13,705 nucleotides of DNA from assembly GCA_029820875.1 (NCBI GenBank), contig JALGUK010000027.1, positions 1-13,705 on the forward strand. The letters are read 5' to 3'. Both the position numbers and the translations under genes were made by a program. Numbering within the stretch: the first letter of the stretch is position 1; each line of letters starts with the position of its first letter. The DNA comes from Candidatus Zipacnadia bacterium. Lineage in GTDB: Bacteria; Armatimonadota; UBA5377; JALGUK01. The notes below the pieces were generated by a model. The model did no database searches. It saw nothing but the letters and a program-made list of their open reading frames with translations, and was not told the DNA's origin. Below, one piece after another: positions 5,895-13,526 of this stretch.

Positions 5895-6764
5895 GTGAGG
5901 GCAGCGATTATTTCACGCAACCCAGACGTGTACAGTACCCGTAGGCTGGCCAAAGCACTGGCGGAAGCAGGACATGAGGCGCTGGTGATGGACCAGACCG
6001 ACTGCGCCATCGTGGTCGGACATGGTATATTGCATCGGGGAGCGGCTGTCCCGCCGGTGGATGTCGTGATTCCCCGAATCGGACCGACGGCGACAGATTA
6101 CGGCATCGCGCTGGTGAGACAATTCGAGGTGATGGGGACGCCGTCTCTAAACGGCGCGGAGGCCATCGCCGCGGCCAAGGACCGGCTTCAATCCCTGCAG
6201 ATTCTAAGTGCAGCAGGCTTGCCGGTGCCGCAAACAGTGCTTGCCCGGGATGCCTGCGGTCCGGAAAAGGCTATAGACGCCGTCGGAGGCCCGCCTGTGG
6301 TGCTGAAGCTCCCGCGAAGCGCGAAGGGGGTTGGAGTGATGCTGGCCGAATCCGTGGCTGTCGGGCGTGCTATCCTGGAAACCTTCTGGGCTCTGGGAGA
6401 GGAGCTACTAGTGCAGGAAAGAATCGAGGAGGCGGAACGCCGAGACACGCGCCTGGTGGTGCTGCAAGGGGAGATAGCCGCAGCAATCGAGAGAAGGGCG
6501 CGGACAGGCGAGTTCCGGGTCAACATTCACCGAGGAGGGCAGGCGACAACAATCGAACCTTCGTCTCGGCACCGCAGGCTTGCCCTGAAAGCCGTGGAGG
6601 CTCTCGGCCTGCAGCTTGCTGCTGTTGACTTCGTGGAGGACAAGCGCGGTTTAGTCATCCTCGAGGTGAACAGCACGCCCGGTCTGGAGGGGCTGGAGCG
6701 CGCTACGAAGAAAGATATCGCGTCTATGATTGTTGACGCCGCTATAAGGCTTGCAAGATGCTGA
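5895..6764 (+). CDS. rimK: RimK-family ATP-grasp ligase
   Basis: The family joins an amino acid, usually glutamate, to a carboxylate using ATP; E. coli RimK adds glutamates to ribosomal protein S6. The 289-residue length matches RimK (about 300). The start RAAIISRNPDVYSTRRLAKA (2-21) is the typical RimK N terminus. The ATP-grasp features follow: PVVLKLP with K138, the glycine-rich loop RSAKGVGVML (141-150), EELLVQERIEEA (169-180), RVNIHRGGQA (208-217), and the metal-binding residues D245 (AAVDFVED) and E257/N259 in the signature EVNSTPGLEGLE. The GTG start has Shine-Dalgarno ggaggcgg at 5883-5890. The gene is divergent from the outer-membrane gene and followed 87 bp later by the epimerase-like gene. 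LysX- or tetrahydromethanopterin-type ligases are alternatives, but the N terminus and HRGG segment favour RimK. The substrate is not shown here. Confidence 0.85.
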   Translation: MRAAIISRNPDVYSTRRLAKALAEAGHEALVMDQTDCAIVVGHGILHRGAAVPPVDVVIPRIGPTATDYGIALVRQFEVMGTPSLNGAEAIAAAKDRLQSLQILSAAGLPVPQTVLARDACGPEKAIDAVGGPPVVLKLPRSAKGVGVMLAESVAVGRAILETFWALGEELLVQERIEEAERRDTRLVVLQGEIAAAIERRARTGEFRVNIHRGGQATTIEPSSRHRRLALKAVEALGLQLAAVDFVEDKRGLVILEVNSTPGLEGLERATKKDIASMIVDAAIRLARC

Positions 6765-6851
6765 CGCGGAGACCTTGTGTAAGATATTCTGCAAATCTTG
6801 TGCACAACCGCCTAAGTTTATTCCGTGCACTTGTGCAAGGGGGCTGGTCTT

Positions 6852-7307
6852 GTGATTGATGGTGTGGTTGTCAGGCCGTTGTCCCGCCATGTGGACGAGC
6901 GGGGATATGTGATGGAGATTCTCCGCGATGACGACGTAGAATTCACCAGGTTCGGCCAGGTTTACATATCCACCTGTTACCCAGGGGTGGTCAAGGCCTG
7001 GCACGCACATACACGGCAAACTGACTGTTTTTGTGTGGTAAAGGGTAATGCGAAGATCGGCCTGTGGGACAGAAGGCCGGACTCACCGACCCGCGGAGAG
7101 ACGATGGCAGTGGTGATTGGCGAATTCAATCCCTGCCTTGTGGTAATCCCGCCAGGCGTCTGGCATGGTCAGATGGCATTGGGAACAGAGATGTCAATTC
7201 TCGTCAATATCCCGACAGAGCACTATAACCACAGGGAACCGGATGAACTCCGCGAGGACCCGTTTACGCCAGAGGCAAATTTCGATTGGCACGCGCAAAG
7301 CGGATGA
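6852..7307 (+). CDS. dTDP-4-dehydrorhamnose 3,5-epimerase-like cupin protein
   Basis: This is a short relative (151 residues) of RmlC, which epimerises the keto-sugar nucleotide in dTDP-L-rhamnose synthesis and is usually about 180 residues. Visible family segments are IDGVVVRPLSRHVDERGYVMEILR (2-25, given here as a span), FGQVYISTCYPGVVKAWHAH (34-53) with the candidate catalytic histidines H51/H53, the cupin segment VVIPPGVWHG (97-106), and NIPTEHYNHREPDE near the end. The frame is open to 6825, but the GTG at 6852 has aaggggg 8 nt upstream and yields the start I-D-G expected for the family. No other rhamnose genes are near, so it may act on a different nucleotide sugar, or it may be a cupin epimerase-like protein of unknown substrate. 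It converges on the response-regulator gene with an 18-bp gap. Confidence 0.82.
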   Translation: MIDGVVVRPLSRHVDERGYVMEILRDDDVEFTRFGQVYISTCYPGVVKAWHAHTRQTDCFCVVKGNAKIGLWDRRPDSPTRGETMAVVIGEFNPCLVVIPPGVWHGQMALGTEMSILVNIPTEHYNHREPDELREDPFTPEANFDWHAQSG

Positions 7308-7325
7308 GGGAACTCTTGCTGCATA

Positions 7326-7703
7326 TTACGCGGCACCGCTGAATGTCTTGCGGATGCTGGCGGTGATATCGCGCGGCTTAAACGGCTTGGCGACATGCTT
7401 ATCAGCGCCAGCCTGCAGACTTTGCTCAATGTCAGCATTCTGCGTACGGGCCGAGACCATCCAGATAGGAGTGCCGGCCGTGGCAGGGGAATTGCGAAGC
7501 CGCCGGCAGACCTCGCGGCCATCCATGTCGGGAAGGACAACGTCCAGAAGAATCAGATCCGGTCTCTCTCTCTGAGCGGCCTCGAGCGCGCCCATGCCGT
7601 CCCGGGCGCTGACGACCTCATATCCTTCGTGTCTGAGCAGGAACTCGAGCAACTTCAGCAAATCCGGCTCGTCATCCACTACAAGGACCTTGTGGGCAGG
7701 CAC
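7326..7703 (-). CDS. Single-domain CheY-like response regulator
   Basis: The 125-residue protein is a receiver domain with no output domain. All key residues are present: the acidic pair D10/D11 (LVVDDEPD), the phospho-acceptor D54 in LILLDVVLPDMDG, S84 (WMVSAR), and K106 in AKPF. It starts at a GTG 16 nt after the hybrid kinase stop. The kinase stop codon merges with the Shine-Dalgarno (tgaggagggg), so the two genes are translationally linked. In such pairs the single receiver often passes phosphate onward or acts through protein contacts. The partner could be the kinase's own receiver or an unlinked phosphotransfer protein; no Hpt domain is visible in the operon. Confidence 0.95.
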   Translation of the reverse strand: MPAHKVLVVDDEPDLLKLLEFLLRHEGYEVVSARDGMGALEAAQRERPDLILLDVVLPDMDGREVCRRLRNSPATAGTPIWMVSARTQNADIEQSLQAGADKHVAKPFKPRDITASIRKTFSGAA

Positions 7704-7719
7704 AGTCCGTCGCCCCTCC

Positions 7720-9873
7720 TCAGCTCGACCGGGCTTCTATCGGGCAACCGGCCGAAGCGGCTTTGGCGGCAACCGTAGCGTGCTTGACAATATCACTGAT
7801 CCCCGCCAGCAGACTGCTTACATCTTTAGAGTGTCCCTGACCCGAGGCCATGCCAAGCAGATAACAACCGGAGAGGTCGCCGTCTCCGGTCACCACCAAC
7901 GGGATGTCGGCTGTGGCAGAGTCTTGCTTAAGTTCTTTCATGAGCCGCAAGGAGTCCATATCGAGGGGCGAGATGTCCAGAATCGCCACAATAGGCTGCT
8001 TTCTGCGGGCGATATCGAGCGCTTCACGCTTGTTGGCTGCTACATGGATAGTATATCCCGCCGATTCCAGTTCTTTTTTCATCGATTCAACACCGCTTGG
8101 CCGGGAAGCAATCAGGATGGCCCTCCCCCTGCTTGCCTCCAGTGCCTTCGGCCCCAGAACGCGCATTATGGTTTTGCGCAGCTTCTCGGCATTTAATGGC
8201 TTGTGAATGTAAGCTGCTGCACCAAGGCGGCGACCGCGAGCCTCATCCTCGATGATTGAGAGGATAACCACGGGAATATCGCGAGTTTGCGGGTCGGCCT
8301 TAATCGCTTTAAGAGCGCTGAACCCGTCTTGCTGCGGCATCATGATGTCGAGCGTGATGACATCGGGCTGGGCCGCCTTTGCGAGCGCGATAGCCCCCTG
8401 TGCAGATGTAGCAGCGATGGTTTCGTATCCATCGCGCTGGAGATACCGGCAGACCATAGTCACGAAGTCCGGCTCGTCGTCGACGACGAGTACCCGTTTG
8501 CGCCGCCCCTTGGGTGGGATGTCATCCAAGGGCGTTTCGACCGCGATACGCTCGTGTTCGGGGGAGAACTGCATAACAGGGAGGCTGATGGTGAATGTGC
8601 TGCCCTCGTTCTCGCGGCTGGAGATGCTAAGGGTTCCGTCATGAAGTTCAGCAACGGCTTTGGCGATCGTCAAGCCGAGACCGGTCCCGTTTTCTTGCCG
8701 GGTCGCGGCATTGTTGGCTCGGAAGAACTTCGAGAAGAGGCGGCGCTGGTCTTTCTCGGAAATACCGACACCCGTATCGCTGACGCTGACGAAGGCTGTG
8801 CCGTCGCGGCGGCCGATGCTGATAGAGACGCTACCCCCCTCGGGGGTGTATTTGATGGCGTTGTTCGCTAGGTTCATAAGCGCCTGTGTCAGACGACTAA
8901 TATCGCCGAATACGATCGTCATCTCGTCCGGACAGGTGAGCGATAATTCGATATGCTTGCTCTCCGCTTGCGGCTGAAACGTGTCGACGACATGCTGAGC
9001 GACGGTTGCAAGGTCCAGCGGCTCCTTACGAAGCTGAATGCGACCGGACTCAATCTTGGAGATGTCGAGGAAGTCGTTGACAAGGTTGGTGAGGCGGTCG
9101 GCGTTGCGCTGCACGATATCGAGGAACTCACGTTGCACGTCGTTGATGGGACCTGCATCGCCGTCCAAGATGAGATCCACATACCCTTTAATCGCAGACA
9201 GCGGCGTGCGCAGCTCGTGAGAAACGGTGGCCATAAACTCGTTTTTCGCCTCATCCAGCGCCCTCGCCTTGGAAATATCGTTGAGGACGTATACGGTGGC
9301 TTCATTGTCCTCGCCCAGCCGGGCTGGGGTTTGAGAGATAGAATAGTACTTACCGTCAACAGCAAGAATTTCGCAGGGGCCTCTGTCCTCGCTGAGACTA
9401 TTCTGGCTGTCCAGGGTCGCTCCGCCCAGGACATACTCTTGGAAGGTCGGGGCGTCTTTGGTCGGGCCAAATGCATCCTGAGCTACAGGGTTTGCAAACA
9501 GGACCCGCCCGTCTTCGCCAACGGCAATGACAGCGTCACTGACAGCGAAAAGTATGGTGCGAAATCTGTTCCGCTCCTCGCGCAGTCTCTTGCCGAGAGC
9601 CTGATAGCGGGCGTTGAGCGCTGCAAGGTTGCTGTTGTCTTTGCGAAGAGCGTCTTCAAGGGAAATCTGCCTTCTAAGAGTGAACGTTGCGATGCCATAG
9701 GCAATCAGCATCCCGAACAACACGCCCGAAACGGCGTCCAGAAGGCTGATGTGGTCTGACCGGACCTCCGACAGCCAAATTCCCGATAATGCCTTATGTT
9801 TTAGAAGCTCGTAGAAGGCAACGAAGGCCGCCGTGGCGACAATGGTCTCACATCGCGTTTTGTTGACAGGCAT
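7720..9873 (-). CDS. Membrane hybrid histidine kinase with one active and one degenerate receiver
   Basis: The 717-residue sensor kinase begins with two hydrophobic segments (about 9-30 and 44-65) around a very short loop, so it has little periplasmic sensing domain. A coiled coil (about 70-105) leads to a PAS domain (about 104-203). HisKA follows with H219 in SHELRTPLSAIKGY. HATPase_c has N337/N338 (NLANNAIKYTPEG), DTGVG (366-370) and GTGLG (396-400). Receiver 1 (about 459-573) has D465/D466, phospho-acceptor D509 (LDIMMPQQDG) and K558. Receiver 2 (about 584-700) keeps an aspartate at the acceptor position (D633, AILDIS) but lacks the acidic pair (RPSG instead) and the conserved lysine-proline. 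It is therefore probably a pseudo-receiver. The ATG at 9873 has aggagg 6 nt upstream. It is the first gene of the operon with the single receiver. The signal sensed is unknown. Confidence 0.95.
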   Translation of the reverse strand: MPVNKTRCETIVATAAFVAFYELLKHKALSGIWLSEVRSDHISLLDAVSGVLFGMLIAYGIATFTLRRQISLEDALRKDNSNLAALNARYQALGKRLREERNRFRTILFAVSDAVIAVGEDGRVLFANPVAQDAFGPTKDAPTFQEYVLGGATLDSQNSLSEDRGPCEILAVDGKYYSISQTPARLGEDNEATVYVLNDISKARALDEAKNEFMATVSHELRTPLSAIKGYVDLILDGDAGPINDVQREFLDIVQRNADRLTNLVNDFLDISKIESGRIQLRKEPLDLATVAQHVVDTFQPQAESKHIELSLTCPDEMTIVFGDISRLTQALMNLANNAIKYTPEGGSVSISIGRRDGTAFVSVSDTGVGISEKDQRRLFSKFFRANNAATRQENGTGLGLTIAKAVAELHDGTLSISSRENEGSTFTISLPVMQFSPEHERIAVETPLDDIPPKGRRKRVLVVDDEPDFVTMVCRYLQRDGYETIAATSAQGAIALAKAAQPDVITLDIMMPQQDGFSALKAIKADPQTRDIPVVILSIIEDEARGRRLGAAAYIHKPLNAEKLRKTIMRVLGPKALEASRGRAILIASRPSGVESMKKELESAGYTIHVAANKREALDIARRKQPIVAILDISPLDMDSLRLMKELKQDSATADIPLVVTGDGDLSGCYLLGMASGQGHSKDVSSLLAGISDIVKHATVAAKAASAGCPIEARSS

Positions 9874-9970
9874 AGCAGGCCTCCTAAGGGGGTGCCCTCG
9901 GGCGTCGCCGTCGCGGTTGCGCTATATATCGGCTCTTGACTGGCTGTTTTTGAGGTGTAGGGGAGAGGAC

Positions 9971-10000
9971 GAGGGGCGCCCCTGTTGTAAGGGCGCCCTC
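9971..10000 (-). terminator. GC-rich hairpin between transaldolase and kinase genes
   Basis: gagg-g-gcgccc (9971-9981) pairs with gggcgccctc (9991-10000), giving a 10-bp stem with one bulged G and a 9-nt loop. It lies 38 nt past the transaldolase stop on the minus strand and about 100 nt before the kinase start. No T-run follows immediately on that strand, so it may be a weak or Rho-assisted terminator or a leader structure of the kinase operon. Confidence 0.45.
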
Positions 10001-10037
10001 TTCGGCGGGTAGTCGATTTGCTGCTTAGGCTAATTGC

Positions 10038-11246
10038 TTACCTCACGGTTGCCGCAATCTGCTCGACGAGTTTTTCGAGCTTTTCTGTGGCCGCGGAGAA
10101 GCTGGTGGCGGTCTCAACGACAGCTCCGTGAGTGATGTAATCCTCCGGGGCGATCCCTTGCTCGTCGTATCCCGCCGCAAAATAGGGAATCTTCAGCAGC
10201 TTGTCGAGAACTTCATGGGGCACGGGCTCGTCTATTTGCGGTGTAATCTCCTCATCGGCATAGTTCTTCATCCACGCCTGGATGATGTTCGGGAAGATGG
10301 TGAGCACAACGTCGCCGCCCGCCAGCTTCTCTAAGTGCCAAATGCGTTGCTTGCCATCAATGGTGGGGCCCAGGCGCATGGATGCCGCAAGAAGCTTGCT
10401 TTCGTAGCCGCGTTCCTTGAAGATTCTATATGCCTTCTTGAATATGGCTACTCCGGCCCAGCGCTTGTCTGCCTCGGTGATTTCAATGCCTGCCTTTTCG
10501 GCATCGATAGCCATTTGCTTGGCGTCCTCAAAGCGCCCAAGCATCATCGTGACCACAGAACGCCAGTGGGAAAGGTCCACGCCATTGGCGCGCGCAAGCT
10601 CGAGGCCTTTTTTGACGGCCTCGGCCACGCCTACAAGCTGAGGGACCGTGAAAACCAGAGTGGCGTTTGTAGGAATGCCCATCGCGGTCAGCAGAGTGAT
10701 GCCGTAAATACCTTCTTTTGTGCCGGGCATTTTAATCATGACATTGCGGGCCATTTGGTTGAAGCTAATCCCCTCGCGAATCATCTCCTGAGTGTCCTGA
10801 AGAACGCGAGGGTCCACTTGTCCGCTCAGATAGCCCAGCTTATAGCCTGACGTCTCGAACTTCTCCTGAAACATGGCGGCTCCTCGCTTGACCACCTCGC
10901 TGTAAGTCTCCCAGAAGAGCTCGTAGGTAGTCGCGCCCGGGTCGCGCCGCGCGAGGTCCGCAATCCACGGACGCCACGCGTCCAAGTCGCTCTCAATCGC
11001 TTGCAACGACAGGGGCGGGTTGGTCGTGATTCCTACAAACAGGCTATCTCGCGGGCAATCGAAGTCATAAAGTCGCCGCAGTTGCTGCTCCAAAACGCCT
11101 TTCTTTTGGGCGTCAGTCTCGTTCTCAAGCATCTCTTGAGACCATTTGGGGAATACGAGGGGAGAAGAGTCCCACCAGATTTCCAACCCCTCGGCCGTAT
11201 CATTAAGGCGCTCGAGCGCAGAAGGTAGGGCCTGTGCTGTCGTCAC
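10038..11246 (-). CDS. tal: Transaldolase (long-form family)
   Basis: Transaldolase moves a dihydroxyacetone unit between sugar phosphates in the non-oxidative pentose phosphate pathway, in the cytosol. The 402-residue protein has the hallmarks: FVGITTNPPLSL (70-81, the T-x-N-P strand), LSGQVDPR (140-147, equivalent to the E-V-D-P-R motif), the Schiff-base lysine K172 in MIKMPGTKEGI, and NATLVFTVPQ (194-203). It is longer than E. coli TalB (317) and resembles the roughly 380-430-residue transaldolase-like group seen in several phyla. The frame is open to 11411, but the upstream translation is low-quality. GTG at 11246 with aaagga 10 nt upstream gives a sensible start (MTTAQALPSALERLND). No other pentose-phosphate genes are in the window. 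The family assignment is firm, while transaldolase versus a related aldolase activity is not proven. Confidence 0.9.
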   Translation of the reverse strand: MTTAQALPSALERLNDTAEGLEIWWDSSPLVFPKWSQEMLENETDAQKKGVLEQQLRRLYDFDCPRDSLFVGITTNPPLSLQAIESDLDAWRPWIADLARRDPGATTYELFWETYSEVVKRGAAMFQEKFETSGYKLGYLSGQVDPRVLQDTQEMIREGISFNQMARNVMIKMPGTKEGIYGITLLTAMGIPTNATLVFTVPQLVGVAEAVKKGLELARANGVDLSHWRSVVTMMLGRFEDAKQMAIDAEKAGIEITEADKRWAGVAIFKKAYRIFKERGYESKLLAASMRLGPTIDGKQRIWHLEKLAGGDVVLTIFPNIIQAWMKNYADEEITPQIDEPVPHEVLDKLLKIPYFAAGYDEQGIAPEDYITHGAVVETATSFSAATEKLEKLVEQIAATVR

Positions 11247-11407
11247 GGAATGATCGTCCTTTCTACTGTTGTGCGACGGAGGGTTCACCCTCTGTAGACA
11301 CAGACTGGTTTGCAGAACATGTTGGGTTTCTCGAACGGGAACCGCTTGCCCTTCCTCCACGCGAGACGAGTAGGGGAGACGGGGTCTCGAAGGTGCCCAA
11401 TACGGCA

Positions 11408-11863
11408 TCAACTGTCTCCGGCTTTCCGGCTCGCCGCCGCGAGAAAGATGCGGGCCAGGGTGGTGGTGATGAGGATTTTAAGGAGAACCGACGCCAGCGC
11501 CATCCCCCAATAGAAACCAAAAATGGTGTTAAACGGGAACGGTAATCGCAGTATGAGAGGGGTACCGAAATATTCATACGCCGCGAGAGGCTCGAGTATG
11601 TTCCACTGGCCCATGCTGCCTGCCCACAGAACGACCGGCAACAGGGTGAGCGCGAAACAAGGAATTGCCGAGTACAACGTGAGGAGCCACGCACGACGCC
11701 TGGTGTCTGCAGGCGGTCCAGCCGCGGCCCATCGAGCGAAAAGCCATCCCCAAGGGATAGCAAGAAAGACATTTGCAATGGGGATGCTCACAGCGCCAAC
11801 GAGCCCCAATAATTCCCAAATCCAGATGAAGCCGATGCGGGCAACGCCTTCGAATCGCTTCAC
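11408..11863 (-). CDS. Small hydrophobic membrane protein, function unknown
   Basis: No family is recognised. The 151-residue protein is hydrophobic with probable membrane segments at about 12-44 (perhaps two helices; GFIWIWELLGLVGAVSIPIA, then IPWGWLFARW), 60-82 (LLTLYSAIPCFALTLLPVVL) and 112-142 (FNTIFGFYWGMALASVLLKI onward). A basic stretch TRRR at 54-57 lies between the first two, and a basic C-terminal tail follows. I chose GTG at 11863 because ggaggt lies 7 nt upstream; that Shine-Dalgarno itself overlaps an alternative GTG at 11878. It is on the same strand as the transaldolase, 161 bp upstream of it, and that gap contains a small hairpin (gaggg/ccctc at 11279-11292) and no clear promoter. 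Co-transcription with transaldolase is possible but not shown. Confidence 0.6.
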   Translation of the reverse strand: MKRFEGVARIGFIWIWELLGLVGAVSIPIANVFLAIPWGWLFARWAAAGPPADTRRRAWLLTLYSAIPCFALTLLPVVLWAGSMGQWNILEPLAAYEYFGTPLILRLPFPFNTIFGFYWGMALASVLLKILITTTLARIFLAAASRKAGDS

Positions 11864-12369
11864 GGATTTAACCTCCACGAAAGGGCTTTCTGCCGGGTAC
11901 GCGAAGAGGGCTTACGTGGGGGGTGTTCGTGCAAACAGCTTCAACAACCTCCTATTGTATGGACCCAAGAAGATTGTGCCTCTTTTGGGGCTGCCTGATT
12001 TGGGGCAGTTCGTGGCCGGCTTCTCTTCGAATTATGGATATGTCTATAGAGCGGAGCCCCGCTCATTCCCGGGCACGAAATCCAATAAAGGCCTTTACAA
12101 ACCGGCTCAAGAGCACTATAATAACAGGGTAGGGCAACTGGGTTACTCGAATATATGTATCACTGTCAATAGCTTTTAAGAGTCAAACTTCAGCAATCTT
12201 CTAAACATCCGTTATCGTCGGGAGATTGTAGCCTGTATCGTAGCAAGCACGCTTTGTCCCCCTGATATAGGGGCTGACTCTCCGCATGCCGCTGATATTG
12301 TTACGGTCTGGCATTGCATCATAGCACCCAAAGTCAGGCGCTCGCTACAGCAAACGCCAAGCTCCCGGA
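11864..12369. other. 506-bp divergent intergenic region upstream of the replication gene
   Basis: No credible gene is seen; a plus-strand frame from 11523 to 12179 crosses it but is antisense to the membrane-protein gene in its first half and has no ribosome-binding site. The stretch holds a hairpin gagcgg/ccgctc (12049-12064), a hairpin cccct-gatat-agggg (12259-12273), and flanking arms ggaga (12221-12225)/tctcc (12279-12283). It becomes AT-richer from about 12010 on. No iteron array, no DnaA box close to TTATCCACA and no parS-like palindrome was found by eye, so an origin here is possible but unsupported. Confidence 0.45.
12221..12283 (+). other. Nested hairpin structure upstream of the replication gene
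   Basis: Outer arms ggaga/tctcc enclose cccct-gatat-agggg (12259-12273). The heptamer ctgatat also occurs twice, at about 12262 and 12292. The element lies about 90-150 bp before the replication gene on its strand, where copy-control leader RNAs of plasmids often lie. The pairing is short, so this is tentative. Confidence 0.25.
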
Positions 12370-13521
12370 GTGATCACTTTGCTCGACCGGGATGGCAATT
12401 TCATCGGGTTTGTGGCACCACATTACACCCAGGTGCCGGATGAACTCTTCGATGAGCTGCTTCCCACTCTCTCCGGCGCTGAGACAAAGGTCCTTCTCTA
12501 CCTCGTACGCCGAACCTTCGGTTTCAAGCGAGAAAGCGACTCTATTTCCCTCAACCAAATGATGCACGGCCTAAAGGCCCGTGATGGCCGCCTATTAGAC
12601 CGAGGGGTAGGACTTAGCAAGCCCACAATTGTAAAGGCACTCAAGAGCCTCGCCGACAAGAACATAATTACAGCTCAACATGACCGCCAACCAGATGGAT
12701 CCTATGGACCTAACACATACGCTCTCAACGTAATCAAGGGTGGTAAATCAAATTTACTACCGCAGGAAAATTTTCTTACCCCCCGTAGGAAAGATTCCTT
12801 ACAACCGGTAGTAAAGCCACATAACCAACAAGAAACAGCCTTTAGATTAACAGATGAATATACAGATGATTCACTCAAGCCCCCCACCGCAACTGTTGCT
12901 TCTCTTCTTACATCTCCCCAAGACATTATAACAGCCCTACAGGAACTCGGCGTTACACGAGCTGTTGCACAACAGATGCTGATGGAATATGACAGTACCC
13001 ACATTACCCAGATGATTGAACTTGTAGTCCATAAACTCAACTCCGGGTGGCGGCCTAAGCAATCAGTTCCCGCATGGTTAGTCTCAGCAATCCGTCAAGG
13101 ATGGCAAGCGCCGGCATCATTCACTACCACCGCTGAGAGCGTAATCAATCAGGCACGAATGCGTTGGAAGACCAAGGCGGATGTGCAACAGCATCAACTA
13201 CAGGAACAGGGAGAGGACGAGAGAATACATAGAGAGCGGCAAGAGTTACTTGCTCAATTGGGCATAGATGCGCAAATGGAGGCGACTTGGGAAAAGGTAC
13301 AGAACATTCTCCGAAAGCGAAACCAGTGGGCTATTGCGCTTGCGGAGGCATATCTGCTACAAGATAAAGGGGAAATACGGATTATCGTTCCTTATGAGTT
13401 CTCTCGGCAGAGAGTTGAGGGGATTCGGGAGCATATTGAAGCAGCGCTTAGTGAAGTCCTCGGCAAGCCGGCAAGGATACAAGTTGTGTGCAATCCAGAA
13501 ATCTTTCGAGAGCAAGGATAA
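12370..13521 (+). CDS. Replication initiator/organiser-like protein: RepO-type winged helix plus DnaA-domain-I-like C terminus
   Basis: The protein has up to 383 residues. Residues about 13-125 resemble the N-terminal winged-helix domain of phage replication protein O and plasmid replication proteins: [40 protein letters not shown], and [20 protein letters not shown]. Residues about 184-247 form a helical segment ([15 protein letters not shown], then [16 protein letters not shown]), seen in many Rep proteins next to the wing domain. A charged coiled coil (about 260-300) follows. Residues about 305-375 ([52 protein letters not shown]) resemble DnaA domain I or the DnaX C-terminal domain, both protein-contact modules. 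The GTG at 12370 has no good Shine-Dalgarno. TTG at 12379, with ggag 8 nt upstream, is a plausible alternative start. Base composition is more AT-rich than in the genes to the left. A parA gene follows after 5 bp. Role in replication: likely; plasmid or chromosomal: not decided. Confidence 0.75.
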   Translation: MITLLDRDGNFIGFVAPHYTQVPDELFDELLPTLSGAETKVLLYLVRRTFGFKRESDSISLNQMMHGLKARDGRLLDRGVGLSKPTIVKALKSLADKNIITAQHDRQPDGSYGPNTYALNVIKGGKSNLLPQENFLTPRRKDSLQPVVKPHNQQETAFRLTDEYTDDSLKPPTATVASLLTSPQDIITALQELGVTRAVAQQMLMEYDSTHITQMIELVVHKLNSGWRPKQSVPAWLVSAIRQGWQAPASFTTTAESVINQARMRWKTKADVQQHQLQEQGEDERIHRERQELLAQLGIDAQMEATWEKVQNILRKRNQWAIALAEAYLLQDKGEIRIIVPYEFSRQRVEGIREHIEAALSEVLGKPARIQVVCNPEIFREQG

Positions 13522-13526
13522 GACTA

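Noticed and set aside
8953..9759. Plus-strand frame of 268 codons opposite the histidine kinase
   Set aside because: It is the antisense shadow of HisKA/PAS coding sequence, where every kinase motif is intact on the other strand.
11523..12179. Plus-strand frame of 218 codons running through the membrane-protein gene into the intergenic region
   Set aside because: The first half is antisense to a hydrophobic gene with its own RBS. It has no RBS and no recognisable domain.
12221..12283. tRNA-like arrangement (paired ends with an internal hairpin)
   Set aside because: No TTCRA T-loop, no 7-bp acceptor stem and no anticodon arm of the right size.
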